A stretch of 64,000 nt of DNA. Origin: Canna indica. Taxonomy: Eukaryota > Streptophyta > Magnoliopsida > Zingiberales > Cannaceae. Positions within the stretch are counted from its first letter, which is position 1. The number at the start of each line of letters is the position of its first letter. The stretch spans positions 65,262,001-65,326,000 of the forward strand of contig CP136891.1 of assembly GCA_034359265.1 (NCBI GenBank), written 5' to 3'. The notes under the pieces are model-generated. The model made no database searches. It was not told the DNA's origin and saw only the letters and a program-made list of their open reading frames with translations. The translations under genes and the position numbers were made by a program. Shown in pieces: positions 10,977 to 20,113 of this stretch.

Positions 10977-11735
10977 CTTTGGATACCACATTTGGACAAA
11001 AATCGATATCCCTTGATTCCTGATGATCTTTCCATATCCTTTCTCTCCCTAAATGACTCCCCACGAGTTTCTTACAATCAAAAATCGGTATTATCCTCGG
11101 TGCCATAACCAACCGTGGCTACAACATGTAGTTCCCCTTTTTTACTAGTAGGTGACGTAGGTCCTCTATATATATCCTAAATTTTTTTCATTAAAAAATA
11201 TTAGTCATTTTTTATATTTTATTTTCAGACTACTTTAAAAAAATTATATTTACCTTTCCCAGCATCGAAAATAGATCACATATTTCTAAGACTCCCACAA
11301 CTGGTCCTTCGTCAGTTACAACTTTCATAATATCCTGATCTTCTATCTCAGCAACTTTAAAATGTGAATCAGATGCAAAAACTCTATCTCATGGTGGCAA
11401 CTAACATGAAAGCACATAAAAAAATTATAAGATTAATTTAATTTAAATTGATTGTCATTAACTACTTTATCTATATATTATTTGTTTTTACCTTTTTCAC
11501 ATTTTTTATTTCTTTCCTATAAATGGACAAAGATTCGTTATACATAACCCATCAGTGGAAAGAGACTTCTGAAACTTCTTGAATGAACTTTGTTTTTCCT
11601 CCTTTTCCTTGGCATCCTCAAGAACATTGTTAATTAAATATTGACCAGATAAAGATAGTAGTTTCTTAACGTCACCCACGGATTTATTGTACCGTGCTTC
11701 AATGGTCGTAGCAGCGGCAAAAGCCCAACACACAT
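10977..11735 (-). pseudogene. Papain-like cysteine protease (C1A), catalytic exons
   Basis: Minus-strand exons with GT/AG borders. 11735-11492 reads VCWAFAAATTIEARYNKSV and LLSLSGQYL, the catalytic-Cys block of papain-family enzymes (CWAFA...LSLSEQ.L). 11400-11254 reads IEDQDIMKVV..EGPVVGVLEI, the segment before the catalytic His. 11136-10977 reads HVVATVGYGTEDNTDF and then, one base out of frame, IVRNSWGESFREKGYGKI, holding the catalytic His and Asn. Defects: stops in the first and second of these exons and the frameshift before the Asn block. The family hydrolyses peptide bonds in vacuole or apoplast. Splice phase matches exon 34357-34426 far upstream. Confidence 0.75.
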
Positions 11736-11739
11736 CTGA

Positions 11740-12030
11740 ACAAAAATAAATATATTAGTGAACATCCACAAATATTCTAAATATTTCAATATAAGTTTCT
11801 TATACTTATTGTCATTAGTTTTATAATTAATTTCATGGAGTTTAAATGTCACAATATTTTCAAAATAGGGTTAGAATTTGTTGAAAAGAAAGAAAACATA
11901 TGAAAACTAAAGAAATCAAGGAGAAAATTGATGATACTTTATCGAAACAAACTTGGCTATATATATAGTCTTACATAACAAATTAAGCTAAAATTAAGTT
12001 GCCTGGTCCTTCTAATGAAGTAAGAGACTA
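11740..12030. other. Intron of the cysteine protease gene (pre-CACTA side)
   Basis: AT-rich DNA between the catalytic-Cys exon and the CACTA left end. No coding signal of its own. Confidence 0.5.
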
Positions 12031-12033
12031 AAT

Positions 12034-12440
12034 CACTACTAGAAAAATGGTCATCAGCAACGGCTGATGCCGTTGCTGAGCCGTTGCTGAAGAGCATCAG
12101 CAATGGCTGAGCCGTTGCAATAGCGCCATGACAGAAAGTCGCGTTGCTGATGACTTCGCAACGGATCAGCAACGACCGCTCGGGCCGTCGCTCAAAACAT
12201 TATCAGCAACGGCCGCTCGGGCCGTCGCTAAAACTATTATCAACAACGGGTTTGCAACAGACCCGGAGCCGTTGCTGATAACATTAATAGCAACGGCCGC
12301 TGAGTCCGTAGCAACGCCGTTAGTAAAACGCCGTCGCTAAGCCGTTGCTGTAGGTCATCAGCAACGGCTTTCGATACACTTTTAGCAACGGCTTTCCCAT
12401 GGATACCCGTGGGCAAGCCGTTGCTGATGACCAATACCTG
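12034..12440. repeat. CACTA left TIR and subterminal motif array
   Basis: The CACTACTAGAAA end is followed by many copies of GCAACGGCT/AGCCGTTGC in both orientations. In Spm-type elements such arrays bind the regulatory protein and control both excision and promoter methylation. Confidence 0.85.
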
Positions 12441-12731
12441 CAACCAGAAAATTTGAAAATTTCAAATTTCCATTGATACATTGATACATTTATCTGATAC
12501 ATAACTCACACACCCATACCCTCATACACACATTCATTCACACATCACAAACACCTCATACACATTCATTCACACATCACAAACACACCAACATATATAC
12601 ATCAAAACAATTATACTTATATTGATAATTATCCACGATAGTATAAAAACAATTCAAATGCAAAATTGAAGTATCAATATCCAAACAAAATAAGTTAAAC
12701 AAGTTCAATATCCAAACAAAAAATCTCACGA

Positions 12732-14267
12732 TCAAGATGGAGGATGGTCTGGATTATATGGCGGGGTCTGGAGCGCTTGAGTGTACACCGGCGTAGACTG
12801 ACTCGAGGACGACGGATTAGATGATGCCGAAGAGATGCCTGCTTCGGGATGACCTGACATGTTGCGTAGCATAGATTGTATATCTGCCATCATCTGACTC
12901 TGGCGCTCCATCATCTCAGTCTGACGCGCGACCGTCTCCTCTAGAGTCATTATTCTGTTACTATGATCATAACTGGATCTAGAGGTGGACGGCCGCTCAC
13001 CAGCGACCGGAGGGGTCGGTGCCCCAAGTGGCCCTAGTACGGCTCACGCATGACCACTATCTGCGAAGCCATATACGCGGCCATGGTCCCAGCCACCTGC
13101 GGCCTCGACCCACGATGCTGCGTCAAAGTCCTCGGGGGTACCCCCGCGCTGCACCACCGTCTGGCTGTAGGTCTCCTACTCGAGTTTGATTTTTTGTTTA
13201 ATATTTATCATAAAACTTAAATTATAAATATATAATGAATAATTTAAACAAATATATAATTACCATAATGTATGCAGCGCGGTTGTCGATGTACTCCCCC
13301 GTCCCATGTGCTCGACGGTGAGTCCGCTCAAACACCGCCATCGGGGAGGGTCGCTGGACACTCCCGTCATCCGACACCGTCGTCTACATTTACAAAACAA
13401 ATACATTAATTAGTACACATAATAACAAATAAAATATATAATTAAAAGATATACTTACCATACGGTTTGCGTGCACTACAAATGCAACAGAGCCGCCGGT
13501 GTGACGCGCTGCTCCTCCCGACATGCGATTTCTAGCCGCATTCCGAGAAACCTCCTGCCATCGATCCGTCGACCATATCCCCACGAGCTGGTCCCATATA
13601 TCCGGAGTAATCCAACTGGGGCCGTATCCCCGAGTCTCCGCGATGTTAGTGGTCCCAGCTCGGGCCATCGCTTGGGACCGAGCCTGCCCCAGCTGCCCGT
13701 TGTACCTTGCCCGGGAAATAGCCTCCCAGGCAGCGTAAATGAAGGGCCTTTGGTCCTCGGCCCATGTATAGCGAGCCTGCAAAATAATAATATCAGTACC
13801 AATATTAATATATCATCATGCATGTAAAAAATAATAATAATACGTGCCTCAAACTCGCGCCATAACATGTCGACGTGCTCGCTAGGCACGTGAGACAACG
13901 TAGGCCATGCCCCGTGCATGTATCGTCGAATAGTAGAAGAAATGCTCCTCGGCACTTCTTCTTGCTCGAACCTGCACAACAAAAATAAATTTTAATATTA
14001 TATTATGATATAATGAATTTGTAATGATTCATAATTCATGATATATTACCGCTCCCCAATCACGCTAATCAATCTACGTGACTCTGTGGCTGGTGGAGGC
14101 TGCCACCTGTTCGGCCCGCGTGGCCGCCTACGTCTGGATGTACTAGCCTCGGCAGTATCATCGGAATGAGGATCAGCAACAGGTGGATCAGCAGCATGAG
14201 TAAGTGCTGGAGTCTCACCGATCGGAGACTCCGAAACTCTCCTGCGTCGATAACCACGACCAGACAT
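12732..14267 (-). CDS. TNPA-like CACTA protein (Transposase_24 / Ptta-EnSpm type), five exons
   Basis: Model on the minus strand: exons 14267-14050, 13971-13844, 13776-13459, 13383-13264 and 13175-12732, all with GT/AG borders. The start is MSGRGYRRRRVSESP. Exon 2 has RYMHGAWPTLSHVP. Exon 3 carries the plant EnSpm transposase signature (AEDQRPFIYAAWEAISRARY, WDQLVGIWSTDRWQEVS, ARNRMSGGAARHTGGSVAF). Exon 4 reads FERTHRRAHG and NRAAYIM. Exon 5 has GFADSGHA, a short Met/Gln-rich coiled segment (MERQSQMMADIQSMLRNMSG) and a Ser/Pro tail. A TGA follows GFADSGHA in exon 5; the copy at 40191-41715 has Arg there, so this copy is recently inactivated. Likely role: binding the subterminal repeats. Confidence 0.8.
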
Positions 14268-14342
14268 ATCTGTCGAACAGACATATAATCAGATTATTGT
14301 ATAAATAGTAGAGATATATTTAATAAAATATATACTTTACAA

Positions 14343-15925
14343 TTATTCTTCATCATCTGAATAATAGTCTTCGAATTCTTCTTCTTCTTCCTCTTCTTCC
14401 TCTTCTTCATCTTCTTCATCTCCAGCTTCCTCAATTTCATGATCGTCATCATCAGCATATTCAACTTCTAATTGAATTGACGTTGTGTCTGCATCCTCGA
14501 GTATTGGAATAATACGATCCACAGCAGGAAGATCATCTTCTTGATAGAAACCAGGAGGATCATTTTCTCCTACTATCGGATCAATTTTTCCTCTACCTTT
14601 TGTCTTACAGACTACACGCCAATCCGCTCTATCTTTATTTCGAGCCGGATACTTCGCGTAATATACTTGTTCGGCTTGTGATGCCAATATAAAAGGCTCA
14701 TTTGCTGCCAATTTCGATTTGTAATTGACCTCAACAAGTTTGTATTTTGGATGAACTTTCATGCCCCTTTCTGTTGTATCGAACCAATGACATCTAAATA
14801 GGATCACTGATTTCAAGCCGAAGTAGTGCAACTCTATCACTTCTTCCACCAGTCCATAGAAATCCATATCACATTCAACATAGGTTGTCCCTTTCACGCA
14901 GACCCCAGCATTCATCGTCTTTTTTGTAGATGAATATTCAAGTGTGTAAAATTTATACCCGTTAACAAAATATCCGCTATAGCACAACACAAGTCGCGAC
15001 GGTCCACTAACAAACTCAAATATTCTTTCATCTATTTTAGCTCTGTGATCTTTGCTGTAAGTCTGAATCCAAGTAGGGAAATCACGATTCCGTAATCTCT
15101 CCAATTCTTGATCGTTGTGAATAGAGTATTTTTGCACCATCTCAATGTCAAATATTTCAATGAATTGTTCAATCTCTGGACAATTGAGTAATACATACAA
15201 GTAGGCTCAAACTTGTTATCAGTAGGCAGCATTCCATTAATCAATCCAGCAATCCGATCATACGCAACTCCGCTGATATTACAATCGGCCTTGATGCTTA
15301 AGAGCTGTGTCATTGCTGAAAACCTAGTGTATTTAGAACAATTCTCATACAAAGGTTCATCGGCAGCTTTCAACATCTCGTAAAATTCTGCAGCTTCTTT
15401 ATTCGGTAATTCAATCTCTACCGCAGCCCCTACTTCTGTGATATCAACCGCTGTAGTATCTGGTGGGACTGATGTCTGAAGATCTGGCCGATCAACATTA
15501 TCATTCAGGTGGAATTGACCCCCAAGACTATCAAGTATCATAGTTCTATAGGGATTTGACCCCCTACATTGACTGGATGAAGAAGCACCAGCAGAGGAAG
15601 ATTCACCATATGTCTGAACGACAGGATTGCTCGACGTCCCGACTTCGCGTGACTCCCCGTGACAAGTCCATAGAAAATATCTTGGTGCAAATCCTTTGGT
15701 ATATAGATGCAGAGTGACAGTCTCCCGATCAAAAAATCGTCCATTTGAACAAATACGGCACGGACATCGGATTTGATCACCCATGCTAACGAAATTTCGA
15801 TTCGAATAGGCGAAATTGAGGAAGTACGTTACGCCTAATCGAAACTCATTCGTTAAAGCTCCATGATCAAGACGTCGGTACATCCAACTTCGATCAGCCG
15901 ACATGATTCTGTCAATCAATGACAA
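14343..15925 (-). pseudogene. TNP2-like CACTA transposase with catalytic core deleted
   Basis: The N-terminal part (15925 to about 15205) has the transposase-associated domain: WMYRRLDHGALTNEFRLGV, GDQIRCPCRICSNGRFF, YTKGFAPRYFLWTCHGE. The C-terminal part (about 15200-14343) begins YVLLNCPEIEQFIE and has the DUF4216 region (FYTLEYSSTKKTMNAGV, FGLKSVILFRCHWFDT, EPFILASQAEQVYYAKYP) and an acidic Glu/Asp tail. In complete TNP2 proteins the large DDE Transposase_21 domain lies between these. Here they are joined directly at about 15200 with a frame change, so the protein cannot catalyse excision. A start at MSADRSWM or MSLIDRIM is possible. Confidence 0.85.
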
Positions 15926-15986
15926 TTTCTTTGGTTAATGTCTTTAGGTGAGATTGTCCTATTCCATTCGGGATTTATGTTATTCG

Positions 15987-16160
15987 TACTGCACTTACGT
16001 TTTTATTTTAACTGTTAACTAATTATTCTAAATTTCGATAGCATCTCCCTACAGTTCTCCGAATACGCATATCATCTGGGCGCGTATCGGAGAACAAGAG
16101 AGATATGGCCGAAATTTAGAATAATTAGTTAACAGTTAAAATAAAAACGTAAGTGCAGTA
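15987..16160. repeat. Perfect 51-bp inverted repeat upstream of the TNP2-like gene
   Basis: Arm 1 (15987-16037, starting TACTGCACTTACG) and arm 2 (16110-16160, ending CGTAAGTGCAGTA) are exactly complementary over 51 bases. The 72-base loop itself contains a shorter imperfect inverted repeat around TTCTCCGA/TCGGAGAA. Flanks (GTTATTCG / CAAATAAC) extend the match. It sits just upstream of the transposase start, where a promoter is expected, and its transcript would form a long hairpin. Confidence 0.9.
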
Positions 16161-16379
16161 CAAATAACTATATTCCCAAATTGTCCAATCAAGGACAATT
16201 CAAGAATTGTACGTCGTATAAAAGATCATCTACTTCTTTTACACGAACATACAATTCCTGAACGGATCTAAGGTTTTGCTAAATCATATCCGATCGTCGA
16301 TGCGTACGTGAAACATATCAACTCGTCGGAGGATGATTATTTTCTAAATGTTTCGAGACAGTTCGAGTCCATATTGGAC

Positions 16380-16610
16380 GATTTCGGGGCGCGTCCGAAG
16401 TGGACGATTCCGGCGCGAGTCCGAATTGGACGATACCGGCGCGCGTCCGAAGTGGACGATTCCGGCGCGCGTCCGAAGTGGACGATTCCGGCGCGAGTCC
16501 GAATTGGACGATACCGGCGCGCGTCCGAAGTGGACGATTCCGGCGCGCGTCCGAAGTGGACGATTCCGGCGCGCGTCCGAAGTGGATGATTCCGGCGCGC
16601 GTCCGAAATT
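16380..16610. repeat. 26-bp tandem repeat array in the CACTA element
   Basis: Eight to nine copies of a 26-base unit (GACGATTCCGGCGCGCGTCC plus GAAGTG) with small variants such as GAATTG and GATACCGG. The unit is not a multiple of three, so all three forward frames stay open and read as repeats of 26 residues; these are artefacts, not proteins. CpG-rich, located between the inverted repeat and the GC-rich leader of the transposase gene. Confidence 0.9.
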
Positions 16611-16729
16611 AATCTAAACCGTAATAATTAATCTAACAAATTAAATAATTAATCTAAACAATTAATTAACAATTATAAAATAATTAATTAACAATTATAA
16701 CATAATATAAATTATATATATAAATTATA

Positions 16730-17035
16730 AATTCCGGCGCCGGAGTCCACCCTCCGGCGCTGGCGTACAGTGGCCGGACACACTGTCCGGCCACTGCAGA
16801 AGGTCCGGCGGCGGCCATCGGCCGATCACCGCCGGCCGAAACCCTAGAAATAGGGTTTCGGTCGGGTGATTCCCGCCGGCCGCAGGGAAGAGACGGCCGC
16901 AGGGAGGAGACATACCTGAACAAGTCAGAAGCAGCGGTCAGCGTCGTCGGCGTCGGCAGCAGCGGCGGCGAGTGGCGTCGGCAGGAGCGGCGGCAGCAGC
17001 GGGAGGAAGAAGGGTCGGGCGCGACTGGTGCCCTA
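16730..17035 (-). promoter_or_regulatory. GC-rich CACTA promoter/leader region
   Basis: A markedly GC-rich block (CCGGCGCCGGAG, CGGCCGATCACC, GGCGGCGAGTGG) next to the right terminal array. Open frames here (up to about 120 codons on the minus strand) are Arg/Pro/Ser-rich and match nothing known. By analogy with Spm, where a GC-rich first exon follows the promoter, this is likely the 5' leader of the minus-strand transposase transcript. Confidence 0.5.
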
Positions 17036-17039
17036 TATA

Positions 17040-17347
17040 AACTTATCAGCAACGACTCACTCGCTCGTTAGAACGCCGTTGCTGATAAGTTATCATCAGC
17101 AACGGCTCACTTATCCGTTAGAAAGCCGTTGCTGAAAATTAAAATATCAGCAACGGCTCACCTTTCCGTCCGAAAGCCATTGCTGATAATTAAAATAATC
17201 AGCAACGGCTCGGTTTTCCGTTAGAAAGCCGTTGCAGATACAGTTTTCTGCAACGGCTCGAGCGGCCGTAAGAATGCCGTTGCAAATAGCAACGGCTTGA
17301 GCGGCCGTCGCTGATAGCCGTTGCTGAAGACGAAGTTTCTAGTAGTG
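17040..17347. repeat. CACTA right subterminal motif array and TIR
   Basis: Repeated TCAGCAACGGCTC and GAAAGCCGTTGCTGA motifs, then AGTTTCTAGTAGTG at the end. Mirrors the array at 12034-12440. TSD AAT follows. Confidence 0.85.
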
Positions 17348-17350
17348 AAT

Positions 17351-17735
17351 CAAACAAACAAGAATTCCTTAACAATAGGGATTTATTGACTGGGTACAAA
17401 ACTAAGGTAGTGTTTTGTTGGATGGAATAGAAGGGGAATGAAATACTATTTATGTGTCACTTATTCCTTTATTTGGAATGTTATTCCCTATGACTTCCTT
17501 ACCTCAACCCAAGGAATACTATTCCCCATCTATTCCTTATGACATTTTTGAATATTATCCTTCAATATTTATAATATTACATAATAATATAAAAATTAAA
17601 TCGTTGAATTAATTTCAAGCTCACAAAAGCATTGTTGCAAGTGAACGACGCAAGCCATTGACAAACTCGTACTTTCGTCATTGTAGATGAATGACGTTGG
17701 GGCACTTAGCAATCTAGTAATGGAGATTGTCTTGA
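17351..17735. other. Host or transposon spacer, nothing firmly recognised
   Basis: 17351-17400 continues the sequence interrupted by the CACTA element. 17405-17580 (GTTTTGTTGGATGGAATAG, repeated TATTCC motifs) looks like a small MITE-type fragment but has no clear ends. The 5' LTR expected for the gypsy element downstream was not found. Confidence 0.35.
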
Positions 17736-17751
17736 CAAAAACATGGCTCGT

Positions 17752-19104
17752 AAAAGAAGTGGTGAAGCGAGTGGTGTCACCCAAGTGATGATGACCATTC
17801 CGGAGGAAGCGTTGGTAGAAGACCAAACGCAAGCTCAACAAACAAAGTAGTCTCGTACTCATCAAAGGTTAGATGAGTTAGAAGCGGTGTTGGCCGCCCA
17901 ACACGAGACAAATGCCGAACTCGAAACAGGCATGGGCCAAATCAGCAAGCTGGCTGATGCTCAAGACTCACTCGAGTCGAAGTTGGGAGGGCTTCAAGAC
18001 GACACACATGAAATTGGAAGCGGTGAAGCATCTACGGAATGAAATTGCGGGACTCAGGGTCGCATTTTCATTACTAAACCGGGAGATACACTCGGGAAGT
18101 GGCAACTCTCGACAATGCGAGGAGCCACACACAATGTCGAAGCACCTAGACCAAAACCTTATAATGGGGCTCGTGATGTCAAAGGGGTTGTTGAACTTCC
18201 TCTTTGACATCAAACAGTACTTCAAGGTCACAAGAACGGATGGACGATAAAGACATGAAAGTGTACCTTGCAACAATGTATTTGTCTGAGGATATATGCA
18301 AAGTTTTGGTGGCGGACCCAAGTACCAAGATATTCAAAGGGGATAAATCAAGATCGATACTTGGGATGAACTAAAGCAGGAACTAAAGACACAATTTTTC
18401 CCCAAGAATGTGGATCTCATTGCCCGACGAAAGCTGCAGCAACTCTGTCATAACAATTTGATTCAGGAGTATGTGAAAGAGTTCTTGACTATCATGCTAG
18501 ATATCCCGGACATGGCTGAAACTGATCAAAATTTCACCTTCCAAGAAGGCCTAAAGCCATGGGCACAATAAGAACTCTTTAGGAGGAATGTTAAGACCTT
18601 GACAGAAGAAAAGATAGTCGCAGAGCGACTCATTGACTACAACTCAGAAGAAAACCGAACAAAGGTGCCGCCCTACAAGCCGATAGTCATGAGACCCGAC
18701 AAAGACAAGGATATTAGCTCCTAGAAGGGTAAAGAAATCATAGGCGATACTAGAAGAAGGAATATCCTCCAAAGGGAGTACCCTCCGAGGATATTGGCTC
18801 CTCCAAAGGAATATCCTCCAAGGGAGTACCCTCCGAGAGGGAACATGCCACGATTCTCACCTTCGTGCTTCTTGTGTGGAGGATCACACATGGTACGTGA
18901 ATGCCCACAACGCCAAGCCCTGATTGCGGAGACCATGGCGGAAACCATGTCCATTGTTTTTGCAAAGAAGGAAAAGGCCAAGTCTTCTTCACTTCTTGAC
19001 GTGGGGCCTTCAAGGGACTACTCCAACAGGGATGAAGACACGAGAAGGCCAAACATGGGAGTAGTACGACTGCTCAACGCACTCAAAACTCAAGTGGGGA
19101 AGTG
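17752..19104 (+). pseudogene. Ty3/gypsy gag polyprotein region (decayed)
   Basis: In shifting frames from about 17752: MARKRSGEASGV, then a coiled segment (LEAVLAAQHETNAELE), the retrotrans_gag domain (FDIKQYFKVTRTDGR; DTWDELKQELKTQFFPKN; QEYVKEFLTIMLDIPDM; EGLKPWAQ) and at 18866-18907 a CCHC knuckle CFLCGGSHMVRECP. This is the capsid/nucleocapsid part of a plant gypsy element. More than five stops and frameshifts break it. Protease and pol follow on the same strand, interrupted by a LINE. Confidence 0.8.
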
Positions 19105-19119
19105 ATGCCCCATGAAGAA

Positions 19120-19376
19120 GGGTCCCGAAGCGATGCACAAGCTGATGTTCATCGACATCGAGCTCAATGGTAGGAATACCCGAGCAGTGGTGGACTCGGG
19201 CACAACCCATAACATCATTGCCAATGAAGAGACAAGGCGACTGGGCTCAGGCTAGAGAAGAGCTCAAGTTAGGTGAAAGTCATGAACATTGATGCCCAAG
19301 AAATAAACAGTGTGGCCATAGATGTTCTGTTGAAGGTGGGGAAGTGGAAAGGGCAGACGATGATGATGGCAGTGCC
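19120..19376 (+). pseudogene. Ty3/gypsy aspartic protease, 5' part before the LINE insertion
   Basis: Reads MFIDIELNGRNTRAVVDSG then TTHNIIANEET. VDSGTTHN holds the retropepsin catalytic D-S/T-G triad. The frame is broken after LGSG. The sequence WKGQTMMMAVP at the end is split by the LINE and resumes at 26117. Confidence 0.8.
19360..19376. repeat. LINE target-site duplication, 5' copy
   Basis: 17 bases ATGATGATGGCAGTGCC, identical to 26117-26133. Confidence 0.9.
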
Positions 19377-19439
19377 AAAGCGGGATCTATTTTGACTTCT
19401 GTTGGTGATGAGCCACCAGGGTGAACTCTCCCATCAGTA

Positions 19440-19650
19440 GTGCCTTTCTTCAGTGCTCACCTCTATCCGGAATTGCTTGTCTCCCTGATGAAGGCCTTCA
19501 AGCTTCTTCACAACAATAGCAGTTGAGCCAGGCAGGAACCCTTTAAAAATCGATCCAAAGCCTCCTCCCCCAATTTTCTCTGAGAAGTTCTTTATGAAAT
19601 GCTGCAACCCACTCTGATCTCCTCCAGCTAAGAAGAGTGATGATGACGAG
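19440..19650 (-). pseudogene. Receptor-like kinase exon fragment, antisense at LINE 5' end
   Basis: On the minus strand: GLQHFIKNFSEKIGGGGFGS, IFKGFLPGSTAIVVKKLEGL, HQGDKQFRIEVST. This is the start of the kinase domain of G-type lectin S-receptor-like kinases (NFSEKLGGGGFGSVFKG.LP..T.IAVKKLEG..QGEKQFR.EVST), containing the glycine-rich loop and the ATP-binding Lys. The match stops after EVST; nothing of the remaining kinase is present. It is in reverse orientation to the LINE and inside its target duplication. Confidence 0.8.
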
Positions 19651-20113
19651 TCATGGTAAGTCTCCGGAAGGGACGAGGGCGCCCCTTCTTCCTCAGGTAG
19701 TCGGCGCGGATGAAGAAGCTGAGCAGCCGTGGACCTTGGTCTCCAAAAGAGGCAAAGCGATCTCATCTTCCAGGCGTGTATCATTTGCTTCGGCCTCGAA
19801 GCCTTCATCATTGGCGTGGTATGGAAATGGTCGATATTTTGCGCAAACCGTGCGTCTTGGGTGCCCTGGCGAGTTGTCGGCCGCTGCTCGAAAGTCTTCT
19901 GCTTCCCTCCCTAGAGTCTCTGCGACAGTAAAGTCTCCTTCCATTAGCTCGCTGGTGGCCTCTCTGTGCAGTCAGGGTTGCTGTTTCAATTGCATGGAGT
20001 CTGGTCATATGGCGCGGCATTGCGTCAACAAGCGAGTTTGTTTCTTCTGCCGCCGAGCGGGGCACTCGTGCCGTTCATGCATCGCCTACAAGCGAGTGGA
20101 TATCCCTCCTTAG
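19637..20113 (+). CDS. LINE ORF1-like protein, N-terminal piece with zinc knuckles
   Basis: A 158-codon frame. The N-terminal part is Ser/Ala-rich (WTLVSKRGKA, a common LINE ORF1 motif). The C-terminal part has CCFNCMESGHMARHC and CFFCRRAGHSCRSC, two CCHC-type knuckles typical of the RNA-binding ORF1 of plant LINEs. It ends at a stop close to the frame that starts at 20114, so a TAG probably splits what was one ORF1. RNP packaging in cis is the expected role. Confidence 0.7.
   Translation: MMMTSHGKSPEGTRAPLLPQVVGADEEAEQPWTLVSKRGKAISSSRRVSFASASKPSSLAWYGNGRYFAQTVRLGCPGELSAAARKSSASLPRVSATVKSPSISSLVASLCSQGCCFNCMESGHMARHCVNKRVCFFCRRAGHSCRSCIAYKRVDIPP

Larger units (their letters stand above)
12034..17347. 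mobile_element. CACTA (EnSpm) DNA transposon, internally deleted
   Basis: The ends are CACTACTAGAAA on the left and TTTCTAGTAGTG on the right, perfectly inverted, with a 3-bp target duplication AAT on both sides (12031-12033 and 17348-17350). Both subterminal zones are packed with ATCAGCAACGGCT-type motifs in both orientations, the likely binding sites of the TNPA-like protein. Two minus-strand genes are present: a spliced TNPA/Transposase_24-like gene (12732-14267) and a TNP2-like transposase (14343-15925) that has lost its catalytic middle. At 5.3 kb it is shorter than autonomous CACTA elements. A truncated relative is at 39599-41715. Confidence 0.95.

Noticed and set aside
13471..13827. 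118-codon plus-strand frame across the TNPA-like gene, and its twin at 40915-41304
   Set aside because: Shadow of the minus-strand exon 3; conserved only because the coding strand is.
16308..16617. Three overlapping 70-93 codon frames with 26-residue repeats (RRASEVDDSG type)
   Set aside because: They are the three frames of one 26-bp DNA tandem array; no selection for a protein is implied.
16684..17052. 122-codon minus-strand frame in the CACTA GC-rich region
   Set aside because: Low-complexity Arg/Ser/Pro composition in a GC-rich leader; more likely untranslated.
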